From NCBI GenBank assembly GCA_910890315.1, contig CAJVGD010000014.1, positions 868,001 to 932,000 on the forward strand: 64,000 nucleotides of DNA, written 5' to 3'. A model generated the notes under the pieces. It was not told where the DNA came from. It did not search any database and saw nothing but the letters and a program-made list of their open reading frames with translations. Both the position numbers and the translations under genes were made by a program. The DNA comes from Serendipita indica DSM 11827. Lineage: Eukaryota; Basidiomycota; Agaricomycetes; Sebacinales; Serendipitaceae. Positions 47,320 through 58,493 of the stretch are shown in pieces (positions within the stretch are counted from its first letter, which is position 1; the number at the start of each line of letters is the position of its first letter).

Positions 47320-48518
47320 AAGAAACTCAAATGGAATAAACCCATTCCATGGACTTTCTTTCATAAGTGAATCTGCAATGTGCTCGAAAATGATTTTTAG
47401 GGGGATTTTAGCCAGAGGTTGAGGAGTTGCATGCTATTGGGGGCATATCACTCACCCAAAGCGTGCTGAAGCCCTGGGTGGCAAAGCTGAAGAACACCGA
47501 CTTTCCAACAATCGCATGCAGGTTCGTCAATGTTCATCAGGCTCCACCCAGGGAGCAGAGGCCGCGGTTGCCCGTCACACTTTGTAAATACGTGTCCGAA
47601 CTCAGCCTTTGTTCCCTCGTGTAACTCCTAGCCCTCGACCCCGCTATCCACCGAGTCTCGCAAAGCCGTGGCCACGTTAGGGTGAAACTATCGAATAGGA
47701 TAGAAAACGCACATTTCAACAGCGCGGTTGATATGAGGTCGGTCAATCCCGATGGCGACAGGTATGAGGATGGGTAAGGACATTTAGCAACACGATATGG
47801 AGAAGGTAGGCCCTCTCTAGTGTCTCCGAAGCTAGCATGATGTCAGCTTTGTGTCAGCTCTGCTGCGTCTGGTTGTAGTGTGACCGTCTCGTAGACCTCT
47901 GTGCTAATCATCCCGCAGAGTTGCCGTCATTGGGATTAATGTAGCTGAAATCTACCTATGGCCCCGAAAGGCACATTGATGTGCCTATAGAGCTCCTCAA
48001 TATGACCACGCCACAGTTCTCTTGGTGCTTCCATCAGCCGTGCAATGTCAATGACCTTGCCAAATCCTCAAAAGTGGGTGAGAAACGAGGATGTATAAGA
48101 GGTCGAACCAAATAATAAATACAGGAGTGCAATAATGAATGGAGAAATTCGGCTTAGGACTCCTCCCGCGGCACTCCACCAAACGCGAGCCAACTTTTCG
48201 GGGATCCGTGCACCTGGGTGCTACGCCATCACGCCGCTTGCAACAGGTGCATGTATCAGTCTGCGGGAAGGCAACAGTCCCCACTTTTCGTTCATAGATC
48301 TCCACTCCTTGTCTCGTTTCCTCATCAATGATCCCCAAATTCTTCCGGTTAATTGAATGCATAGAATATGCCACCTCTGTGTCAATCGGCCATCCACCCT
48401 TAGCGAGTAGGACTCGAATCTGGGAATCATTCATAGGTAGAAACATGATTTCCCGCTCGTTTACGCTTGATTGTTGGTAAGAATAGACTTAGCTAGGTCT
48501 CGTCCGATAAGTACGTGC
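47320..48518. other. Gene-poor stretch
   Basis: About 1.2 kb without a supportable gene. The longest frame is a minus-strand one at 48446-48048 (starting MFLPMNDSQIRVLLAKGGW), whose first half has some coding character but no recognisable domain. I see no repeat, transposon end or RNA gene. Confidence 0.4.
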
Positions 48519-49124
48519 ATGCAGCAGAGCAACAAGCCTCTCCAAATACCAGGAAGCGCAAATATCGAGAAGAATCAAACTATATTGGCAAGATATCCAG
48601 GAAGGACAACTTTAGCAACAATGGTGAAGGACCCTCGAGAGATCACCGAGTCGGCAGACCGCCGTCTCAAGAGTCATCAGCCCTACACTCTGGTCCAGCA
48701 ACAACTACTCCTGCTGCACAATCCACCACCTGCAAATTCTCCAGAGGTCTGCGGTCAAGGAGACGGTACCCAGCGACAAGACTTTCGAAAACGAGCCAGA
48801 GGCGTACAGCAGCCGACACCACTATCAAGACGCTGGCAGTACCAGCGTAGAAGACTGACCTGTCAATGACGAACACATTGCAATAATCTGCAAAGGCTTG
48901 GCACTGCAACGTTGAGGAGGAGTCTCAGAGGCGACCAATCCTCAAGAATCCAGCGCCTTCTCACAGGGGCACTCTCCTTTTTGAATAATTCTCCTTCTCA
49001 GTGTACGTGTGTTTCACTCTAATAATGCACACTTATCTATCCAGATGACGGCCAGCCAGTGATCACGTGGTTCTTGGAGTTTAACAACTGGTTTGAGCAT
49101 CTCAACGTGGTACAACCGCGGTAA
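48519..49124 (+). CDS. Hypothetical small protein, start unresolved
   Basis: Probable hypothetical gene of three or more exons. The frame through 48550-48850 is basic and Ser/Thr-rich (NTRKRKYREESNYIGKISRK, then SRDHRVGRPPSQESSAL). A GT-AG intron of about 47 nt (donor after 48848, acceptor near 48896) joins it to LGTATLRRSLRGDQSSRIQR and LLTGALSFLNNSPS. A second intron (acceptor near 49044) leads to DDGQPVITWFLEFNNWFEHL and a stop at 49122-49124. No ATG lies in the first frame; the ATG at 48519 is in a different frame, so an upstream exon is needed. No family is recognised. Confidence 0.4.
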
Positions 49125-49303
49125 CCTGAGCTGTATTTTGACGAGGAATAGGTCGATCGCGCCGAGAAGGTAATCTACGCATACTCACGGGTCTATCGAA
49201 AAAGTTTCAATTTTATTGATACAATTCGCCACTTTCTCGACGGTTTCCGTCACCAGCCAGAGTCGGACTTGTAAAGATTCCAGATTCATCGGCATTGCCA
49301 TGC

Positions 49304-51453
49304 CTACAGTCGCACAGATTCATCCGAATTGAGGAGCAAGTATGCATAGAACCGCACTCCTCGAATGAGACCACTAGCCTTGACATGTTCGTCCACAGTG
49401 TGAATATTTGCACCTTCAGTGGCAATTAGGTGGTTGTACCGAAAGATGTTAGGAGTCAGATTCCAGTACCGCCGTGTATCGGTATTTCCTAAATATTCAG
49501 TGAGCACTGGGATGGCTATTGGGGTATCCTCCCACCAGTCATCATGGACGGCATGACATAGACAGGATCACTGCTCTCTGTCGTATTACCACCTCGCACT
49601 TCCGTCGCAAGGATAGTGCCAGATAGAAGCTTGTATGCAGCTGCATCTGTTGGAGTAATGGGGGCTGGCTCCAATGCAGTCCCCCATGCATCCGAAAGTT
49701 CAATACTGATCACGTTTCCGCGATCAAGAATAGTCTTGCCGAATGCCTTGAATGTGATGTTATTGAAGATGGCATAGTCCTTCACCAGTGTTGTATAATG
49801 GTCCATAACCGCAGCGACGGAGGAATCTGTCGCAATACGGGTATTGATAATTGCCCAGCTAGAACGTAATTGATTGGGCGCGAAGATGGAGTCAGAATTG
49901 TGGAACACACCTCTGCTCGGGTAATGCATTGGCTTTAACGCCGCCATTGACCATTGTCACTGCCTGAGTGGTCGCGACGGTGCTCTTGATATAATTGTCC
50001 TTGAAAATCATTTCTTCAACGCGGTGCAGATCCCTGTCAGAGTCCATGGAGCGCTTGATTGCCCGTTTGAGCAATTGAGGAATATCTGGTGCATGCGCTC
50101 CGAGACATTTGAGCGACTCGTAGATGGGTTGCTTCCGCGAAAGTCGAGGAGTGATTACGTTATTCTCAAATATGACGATAAGTTGGGATAGTATGCCAAT
50201 ACCCTGCTTTTGCTTGAGCTAGCGTTCGGAGACACCAAAAACTTACAGTGTGATGGTTCGCGGGTGGAATACTTGAATGGCCGCCCGCTGTAGTGACGTC
50301 GACACGCACGTCAAAGTAGCCCTTTTCTCCGATGCCTGGTGCGGCGAAGAGGGCACCATATTGCTGAACCAGTCCGGCGCCTTCATCAACGAGGAATGCA
50401 AAGGAATTTCTTCCATATGTTTCTTCGAGGTATGGTGCAATTTTTCCTGCTCCCTGAGTCCCACTAATCTCCTCATCGAAACCAAATGCGAGGACTACAG
50501 TCCGAGTTGGTTGAAACTTGTGTGAGAGGAGAGTCTCGATAGCGAGCCTAAAGGACCGTTAGGAGAGCCTTGAAGAGGACACGTACTCACAGAATCGAGA
50601 TAAGTCCAAGTTTGTCGTCCGATGAACCACGACCCCATATCCATTCCCCTGAACAGGGAATTGAGACTTGGCAAGAATAACAGGAACTACTTACCATCAA
50701 AGTATCCCGAGAATGGAGGATGCGTCCATTGGTCTATGGTCGCTGGGTTCACCGGGACGACATCTGAGGAACGACGTCAGTGGTTCCCTCGCATGCAGTA
50801 CAAGCAGCACCTTGATGCGCAGCGAGCAGGACAGGTTTCAAATCTGTGTCGCTTCCTGTCCATTCATATACAAGCCCACACGTATTCACTGTTGTCAGTT
50901 TAAGGCTGTCATGTCTACAAACGGTCAACTCCCATAAGGTAACGCAGAAACAAGGCTCACACGAGTGGAAAAGTCTTCTTGAGATACAAATGAAAGCTTG
51001 CAAACTCCTTCCAGGCATTCGGGTCTTTTTCAAGAGGTGGAAGTGTGTCATATGTCTCGGTCCTTTTGGAAGAAAATGAGTCACATGAAGATCTTTGATT
51101 GCAAATTACACTCACGCTATCTGTACAGCGCCACTCAGAGCTGCAACAGCCCGGTCCAAAAATGCATGGCTGTCGAGCACATGGAGCACAGTTTGCGCGA
51201 CTTTAGCATTCGCGACAGGATACAGTGGTTCAGTTTGTGGACATAAATGCTTTGCAGACTCTGGTTCGGAACCGAACCCCAGCCCCGGCATCTCTACGTC
51301 GATGAGGAGCATAAGGGGTATCACAAGGAAACAGAAAACGAACACGACGCGCCAGATGCTGACGTGTCCAGGTCTCGAAACATGACCTGCTTTGCGAACG
51401 GGAGCAAAGATGGATGAGGAGCCGGGCAGTAGAGGCGACTGTTCGTTGGACAT
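49304..51453 (-). CDS. CPS1: Vacuolar Gly-Xaa carboxypeptidase (M20 family, Cps1-like)
   Basis: Zinc metallo-carboxypeptidase of the vacuole, reached as a type II membrane protein. ATG 51453: MSNEQSPLLPGSSSIFAPVR, a cytoplasmic tail with Leu-Leu, then the hydrophobic segment VVFVFCFLVIPLMLLIDV. The luminal M20 domain has NTCGLVYEWTGSDTDLKPVL and LLAAHQ then DVVPV across an intron, a Trp/Gly-Arg-Gly zinc-ligand region, GFDEEISGTQGA (catalytic and ligand Glu), an FLVDEGA-type segment and GYFDVRVDVTTAGGHSS. The C-terminal part gives WAIINTRIATDSSVAAVMDH and WNLTPNIFRYNHLIATEGAN, then IHTVDEHVKASGLI (final His ligand). All expected zinc ligands appear present. I prefer 51453 over an in-frame ATG at 51495. 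Confidence 0.92.
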
Positions 51454-51689
51454 TGAGAGTATGGGTACAAGTAGAAGTGTCCAGTATGAGCCCAAGTCTC
51501 AGTATGAGTAGACGTGGGTCACTCTGCAATAAGAAGGTAGTTGTTGAGGTTCAAGTTGGCTCGGTGGCTGTTCCCTACGGACATATAGACCGCCTCACCC
51601 AAAAAAAAAAGAGAAGGCATGTTTCAAACGACATATGTACAAGACGAAAGCTTGGTATTGTTCAGACTGGGCGCCCATCTTTATCAGCC

Positions 51690-54089
51690 TCACTCAGTCT
51701 TGATCCATTTCTCGAGCTCTGCCTTTCCATCCTCTTGCCAGAGCAAGCCATCCGCACTAACTTCGCGCTTTTCTCGTTGACCCGAGGAGCTTAGCGTACT
51801 CGTTGCGTTTTGGAGGTACTTTTGCTTGACTATGCGTTCCTTCTGCTCTCCCTCCTTTGCTTCAGGGCATCCTTTCCACAACGCACGCTCCAGAATGTGT
51901 CTGGTAACAGCACGAAGAATGATGTAGCCATGTGAAGCGGAGAGAGCAATCAAAATGGCAGGCACGATAGATGTCTCGAGTGTTTCAAGTGGACCCCCAG
52001 AAGACACAGTGTGGTGCTGATGAAAGATGGAATGGAAGAATCCTTTGGACTCCGAGGGCCGGAAGAGGTACACCAGGGCACTGTTAATGAGAGCTGCAAG
52101 CCACGCAATGAAGCTCTAAGGAAACATTAGCACAGAATTGACACAACAATGGCAGCGCACCAAGTTCTCTAGCCACGGACCAATCGTATCAACGCGAGTT
52201 GGGACGGGCCGGCGAGTGTGTGTCGTCATTTTGAATGCGTCTGAACGAAGCTCAAGCCAATCGTTGATGAGAGCCATGGCTGGTGCGAGCGGCCAAATCG
52301 TCGAGTAGAGAGCAACATAACCAAACTAAAGGATCGTCAGAAATATCAAATTGATGTCGAGTATACGTACTTGGGTCACCATCTCGGAATAGTCGACTGC
52401 AATCGTCAGCATAGTCTATCTAAAAAGATTATCGACTGACCGAAAATGGAATATTCAGGTAACGAGGCTTGGTACTTGATATCGCTGATAAACTGTTTTT
52501 CACCGGTCGGGTCGTCCTTCTCAGCTTTTGGAGTTCCCATATGGAGGCCTTTTCCATTCCGAGCGTTGCTAACTCCACGGGTGATGAATGGAAGCACAAC
52601 TTCGATGAATGAGTTGATAATCTGGTTGGTAACAGTGTAGGCGAACATCTGGTTCTGTAGGCGAGAAGCATTAAGCTTGCCTGAGATATGTTCCGCCGTT
52701 TGCGCCGAAGCCGGAGCCAGTTTGGACGCTTTGTCGTGTATTTTTGCGTCCGCCTTGTTATCGTCTGGCTTCGTGCTTTCCGCAAAGATCATCGTATGAA
52801 CCAGAGTCATCAGATACTCGCCGAATGGAACATAGACGAATGCACTGAGGGAGAGACCGAGGTATGCAACAATTGAGGAAAGTGCAAAGGTTTTGATCGT
52901 CAGGCTGGCATCATGTGAGGATTGGTGGGCGTGGTTTTCCCAATCGGCTATAACGGCTGTCAAGACATTGACTCGTGGGAAGCAAGTACACTTACTCAAC
53001 GCAACGGCGAATTTTTGATAGACGGCAAGGAATTGTGGAACCAGAGCTGCAAACAGGATCGTCGGAACCAATGATGCATACTGGTGACCGGGTCCAGTAT
53101 AAAGCTGGGTCACGAATGCTTCGAGGATAAAGATTCCCGTGAGGAGAACGGCAAGCATGACCGCAGCGGTTCCGATGACGGGGAGTGAGGTGAGAACCCT
53201 AAACTCACGCTTCCACCAAGGGAAGCTTTCATCTTCGTCATTCCCCGTAGATTTTACTGGCTTGAATTCGACACGACGCTTCTCGACACGAGCCGCCCCG
53301 CGCGTTCCCCAACGGACGCTGAGCTTGCGCTCGCGAATACGCCACCACTCGACAAACAAGACCGACCAAAGGACGATCAGAATGGAGTAGATTGGGCTAT
53401 ATGGCTTCTCAAACTTCCAAAAGGTGACTCCGATGAGCGCTGGGAAGACGAGGGCCTGGGAGTAGGAGGAGAGAAAGGCATAGTAGAGCGCGACGGATTC
53501 TCCAAACTGATTTTTGACAACGTCAAGTTCGGAGGCTTTCATCGTGAAGCCCAGTTGACGTTTCGTCCAGCTGTCAAGCCATGTATGGTTGAAGGTCCTG
53601 TCATGAAGAGCGAACACGCTCTGGACGCTTGGCCACTTGTCCTTGTTACCGGAGGTAATACCCAGGCCTCCTTGACTAGTCGCAGAGGTCACGTACGTGT
53701 GCACGAGGCGAACGCGGTCTGCTGGACTGAGGGGTGAGGCTGCAAAATCGCGTTCTTCGCCATGATAGGCGTTTGTAAGAAGTCCGTGAAGAAAGTCTGT
53801 GTGTCTACCGAGCACCGTCAGACGAAGTTGCCGTCTTGAAACATCATGACGCTCACCGTTCGGTTTCGATGAGTTCTCTAAGTTTATCCCAGGGACACGA
53901 GACAACGATGAGAATCTCTCGATTTGTGCTGCCTTGCTTTCCGGCAGCTAGGAGACCTGCGTTATGCAGCGTGTTCAGGAGCTCATTATATTCGTTGAGC
54001 GCGCTCTGGGCCTTGTTGCGCTTGTCATCCTTTGACTTTGAGGCCGTTGTGGCCACAAACTGGATCACCAAGTCGGCCTTTTGAGACAT
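51690..54089 (-). CDS. IST2: Anoctamin (TMEM16) family protein, Ist2-like
   Basis: Multi-span membrane protein; fungal members act as lipid scramblases or ER-plasma-membrane tethers (Ist2). ATG 54089: MSQKADLVIQFVATTASKSK, a small ferredoxin-like cytoplasmic domain, then VLGRHTDFLHGLLTNAYHGE. The anoctamin core begins QFGESVALYYAFLSSYSQAL, FPALIGVTFWKFEKPYSPIY and SILIVLWSVLFVEWWRIRER, the hallmark loop; then VNVLTAVIADWENHAH, ALSSIVAYLGLSLSAFVYVP, and after introns YSEMVTQFGYVALYSTIWPL, a conserved scramblase motif region. The C-terminus is a charged helix ending in WIKTE. At about 760 residues it is shorter than yeast Ist2 and lacks its long basic tail. Confidence 0.9.
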
Positions 54090-54260
54090 GGGGAGGTACA
54101 AGAGTGTCCACAACGCCAGCTTCGGACTTTGCTCCAACGAGGTCAGGCCGACGTCACAAACAACCACAAGAATCATGGCCCAAAAATTGAGAGAGAAAAG
54201 ATATATTATTGTCCAGAGATAGAAAGCAAACAGACAGGTATCGATCAAGTACCTAAGACA

Positions 54261-57200
54261 TTACGTTCCCCTATACAGCTGCTGCTGCTGTTGGGAGCGT
54301 GGGGAAGGGTGAGTCGGGTATGGCGTCGCTTGGTTATGCGCGTCTATAGGCCCAGCGGACGCAGGATGGAATGAGCCACCAGGAGACGTCGCTCCGTACA
54401 TTGGTCGATAGCCACCAGGAGGAGATGTCGAGTCTGTACGACTCGGTTCCATGATTTGGGGACCATGTGCACTCCATGGCCCAGTCACTCCAGCTGGCGG
54501 GTGTTGTGCCCATGACGGCGCACCCGAGGTGCCTTGAGATGACGATCCGGGCTGACTACCTGCCGACGATGGCCGTTTACTGTGAAGGTGCTCCTGCGCA
54601 TAGGTTGGAAGCGTGTTCTGCAGTTGAGGGTGTTGCGAAACTGTGCCGACGCCGGCCATGGATATCCGCTTGGACTTGGGAGATGCGCTGAGCTGACCAG
54701 TAGGTGACTTTGGGCTCAGCTGCTGATTAGCGGGATTCATCGGTTGGCTCGACTGGTCAAATGTCGCAGTGTGGATACTCTGCTGACGAACTTGAGGGTT
54801 TTCTGACGCTGGCGACCCAGCCGGAGCTTCCTTCATGCCAGGCACGCTGATGAAATAGACCAGTCCTTGCTTGTCATCTCCACCGGCAGCATAATATTGA
54901 GCCCACGCCTGCGCATTAGGATCGGGATATTGTGCAGTGGGGTCGAATGGATAGGGTGGCGGACCAGAGAAGACCTTGGGTCCCTCTGCGACCGGTTGCG
55001 TCTCTGGCTGTGAAGGCTGGGTTGGTTGAACTTGCTGAACTGGCTGCGTCACTTGTTGTTCGGGCTGAGGAGACATTGTTGTCGGTTGCGGCTGGGCAGC
55101 TGTGGTGGACTGTCCCGCATATTGAGCAGTCACTGCTGCTGCCGCCGGAAGCTGCTGGTTTGGGACATGTGCGTTCAGATCGTAAGCGGGTTGTGACGGC
55201 TGTCCAATAGGTTGAACTCCTGGTTGAGTTTGGGCATAGGCATTCGCACTGGGGTCATATGGCTGTTGAACGGGCTGACCTCCGGATGGTTGAGGTTGTT
55301 GCGGTGGCTGTTGGCCGTATACATTTGGATCATACCCGCCAGGTGCGGGCTGCGGAGCTCCTGGTTGCTGGGTCGCCGTCTGATACGTATTTGGATCATA
55401 ACCCGGCTGCTGTTGTGGTTGTCCTGGTTGAATCTGCGGCTGTTGAATCGGAGCAGCGTAAGCGCTTGGATCGTAGCCTGCAGGTGCCTGTTGCGGGCCG
55501 TATGCATTGGGATCCTGTCCCGGGAACCCTTGCTGAGGAGGATACGCTGCTGGATCCATCTGAGGTGGGTAGAGTTGAGGAGGATAAGTCGCTTGCGTTG
55601 GGTCCTGATATGGTGGTTGCCCAGGGTAGAACCCTGGTTGCCCTGGTGGTTGCGGCGGCGGGAAAGGTCCTGGCCAGTAGCCCGTTGCACGATAATCGAC
55701 GCCTGGAGGACCAGGCCGTCCAGAGGGATGTCGTCGAAAGTCATAGGCTGTGATATGCAGTCAGAATGAGCCGGACCAATGACCTTGGTACCAACCATTG
55801 GGGTTATGTTTCGCAAGGGACTCTTCCATCATCCGGTCAAAGAGTTCCTTTGCGTTGACAAAGTTGTCGTTCATCATTGCGAGTTCAACTTCAAATTGTA
55901 AGCATTGACTCATTCGTGTGGCAATGACATACCCTTCTTCTGATTATATTTCTCGATCAACCGAATCACCTTTGGTCGCACACTCAAGCTAGACCGGTAT
56001 AATTCCTTCATACTAGTTAGTAGTGCCAGATATGAGTGGCAACGGATTACCTGGATATCCTCATCGTCTGCGAGGTTGTCCTTTGTAATGTCAAAGTTCT
56101 TGAGTCGGTTGAGTAGCTTGTCAATATTGGCGGCTTGAGCAAAGACAGCTGCCTCTGCCTCTGCTTCCCGAGCGAGATCCGCGGCGGTTGGTTCTGGCAT
56201 TGGTTCCTATTGATTGTCGGATTCGGCGCAGCAATATGCCAACGGTACGTACTACATAGTTGACGGGGAATATTCCGGTCCTTCCTTTGAGTTGTCCCTT
56301 CCACCAGTCTTTGTGGGTCCGATCAACAACCTTTATCACATCGCCTTTCTCAAATGCCAACTCTCCTGCATCCGCTGGCTCAAAGTGGTGTAGTGCTCGA
56401 ACCCTTGTCGCCGTAGCCAGATCTGGTACGGGAGCCGGAGTGACCGATGCAGCTGGCGCAGCGACGGTGACGGCGGGCTGTGGCGGAGGAGTGGCGACCG
56501 CTGCGGGCGCATATGCCGAATAGGCTGACTGAGACGGCTGGGTGGGTTGAGATGTTTCAACTGGTGTAGCTTGTGTATCGGCGTGTCGCAAGGGAGACTG
56601 ATGAACAACGTCGACTGCCTTTCGGCCTGCAGAAGCCGTATAGCCCCCGGTCGGCTGTTGAGGTTCGGGTTTAGCCTGCGGTCTGGATGAAGGCCCCCCT
56701 GATATAGCCGTAGAGCTCGGGTAGCTCGAGCTTGATCCTCCAGCTGCGGAAGAAGGGGTGTAAACACCCCATTGCCGGCCTCCCTTATCTTGCATAGACA
56801 GTTCCAGCACCTTTTGTAGCTCTTCTTCTTCTCTACGGCGTATCTCCTCGTCAACCTGTGGCGGAGGAGCCTCCATCGCCTGCTCGAATTTGTAATCTAT
56901 TGGATCGTCAGTGCCTGTTGGAATGAGGTAGTCAAGGAGACTTGCTCTTCGACTTGAGGGACTCATAGCACTCGTTCATGATCCCCAATGACGGATCCTT
57001 TTCCCACTCCTGGGCCCAACTCTGGATCATCGACAGCGCCTTCTTCTTGACCTTGTCATGGCCAGTCTAGAGCCAATGATGAGTTCTTGTTTCATATCCT
57101 GGGACAGTAGTTACCCTGTCCGTAACAAGTTTCTCCAACCCTTGTGTAAATGCGCGACTGGCAAGCTCTCGATGGACCTCGATACCACAGTTCTTCGAGA

Positions 57201-57526
57201 GAGCTTCCGCAACTGCCAAGGAGTATAATTGTACGTTTGCATTCCGATGGGTCAAACGCTTGAGCAAGGCGGCTATGACGTTTCGCGCGCTGCAGAGAGC
57301 AAAGGCTGGTGAGCGGGACGACGTGGAGAGTGAGACAAAAGCGAATACCCTTGCTCTCCTTCGTCTGTGACCTTGTCACATAGATTCAGGATGATTTCCC
57401 AGTTCTCAGATGTCTGGTTCTCATCCGTGGCCTTTACTGTGAGGCGGTCAGCGCTCTATCTTGCCGATAGATGGAATCGTGCGTGCCAACAATATCGTCG
57501 TATGGGTTTGTCGCGCCTCTGAACAT
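54261..57526 (-). CDS. HSE1: Hse1/STAM-like ESCRT-0 subunit with long P/Q-rich tail
   Basis: ESCRT-0 subunit sorting ubiquitinated cargo at endosomes. ATG 57526: [13 protein letters not shown], joined to [20 protein letters not shown] (VHS domain), then [13 protein letters not shown]-like text, [20 protein letters not shown] and [24 protein letters not shown] follows ([15 protein letters not shown]), a Ser/Pro linker, an SH3 domain ([20 protein letters not shown] ... [18 protein letters not shown]), and the GAT-like helices ([40 protein letters not shown]). The tail of over 400 residues is rich in Pro, Gln and Tyr with YDPNxY-type repeats, ending LYRGT. Yeast Hse1 is about half this length. 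The first intron needs either a GC donor or a slightly shorter VHS start. Confidence 0.9.
55200..55560 (-). repeat. YDPNxY-type degenerate repeats in HSE1 tail
   Basis: The HSE1 tail carries at least five spaced units of the form [36 protein letters not shown] and YDPSANAYA, separated by Gln/Pro-rich spacers. At the DNA level the unit is visible as ggatcata and related words. Typical of an intrinsically disordered, possibly phase-separating tail (inference). Confidence 0.7.
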
Positions 57527-57613
57527 TGGGAAAGGCGCAAAGGTTGGTGATGGAGTGAGTCCAAGTTGGCCACTCACAGCTTCGGGTTTTAGACCAGACC
57601 ATAGCAATCCCGA
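57527..57613. promoter_or_regulatory. 87-bp divergent promoter between HSE1 and MMS2
   Basis: Opposing start codons are 87 bp apart. No TATA box is evident. Both genes have very short first coding exons, so their first introns may lie close to the transcription starts. Confidence 0.45.
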
Positions 57614-58195
57614 ATGGCAAGGGGTAAGAACTGCGGCTCAAAAGCCGCTATATCTGGCACTGGATGCTCATATCGTTGCAGTTCCTAGAAACTTCAAGCT
57701 GCTCGAGGAGCTTGAGAAGGGCGAGAAAGGCATTGGCGATGGATCGTGCTCATACGGTCTCGAAGACGCCGAAGACGTCCTCATGACACATTGGAACGGC
57801 ACAATAATCGGTCCAGGACACGTATGTCTACTCGCCGCTCTCCTCGATCTTGTGTGCCACACTGACGCCGGCCTCGTGTAGACTGTGCACGAGAACAGGA
57901 TCTACAGTCTGAAGATTGAATGTGGAGATCAATATCCGGATGCTCCTCCAGTCGTCGAGTTCATCTCCCGTGTCAACGTGCCGTTTGTCAACCAGACGAA
58001 CGGCAGGGTTGATCCGACGCGACTTGGTGTTCTGGCAAACTGGAATAGAAATTATAGTCTGGAGACTCTTTTAGTGGAGATTAGAAGGTGGGCTCGTCGG
58101 CATGATTTCAAGCGTCGGTCTGACTTTCCTCTAGAGAACTCGCCTCGGCTCAGAACAGGAAGCTTCCCCAACCGCCAGAGGGCTCTGTGTTCTAG
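57614..58195 (+). CDS. MMS2: Ubiquitin-conjugating enzyme variant Mms2
   Basis: Catalytically inactive UEV that pairs with Ubc13 to build K63-linked ubiquitin chains in DNA-damage tolerance. Exon 1 is 10 nt (57614-57623), followed by a 58-nt intron (57624-57681); joined start [20 protein letters not shown]. Then [28 protein letters not shown], and after an intron [40 protein letters not shown]. As expected for a UEV there is no active-site Cys. The last exon reads [19 protein letters not shown], stop at 58193-58195. About 140 residues. Confidence 0.95.
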
Positions 58196-58493
58196 ATGCC
58201 GAGTACTTTACGACATTGTCTCGTAACGTTAAGAATTGGACCTAAATCTTCTATCATAGACTTGGCCCGGGAAATTGACCTTGCACCAAAGTGAGAAGAG
58301 TACGCCGCCCATATATCGGCCGCGAGGGATATTATAGTATGAAACGCGTGGGCAACGCGTCTCAGGCGTGTTTAACCTGACAATCGATTTGCTGCGCCTG
58401 ACCTCGCCCTTTCAGATCCAGCGGAGCCTGGCTTAAAGCGACACATTTTCGTGGATTTATAAGATTCTAGACCTGACCCTCTCACCGAGTTCC

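Noticed and set aside
47320-49300. Possible transposon or NLR remnant in the gene-poor stretch
   Set aside because: No inverted repeats, transposase or reverse-transcriptase motifs, or P-loop motif could be found.
51599-51612. A-rich run in the gap between the carboxypeptidase and anoctamin genes
   Set aside because: A simple homopolymer downstream of the anoctamin stop; no target-site duplication or element ends to suggest a retroposed copy.
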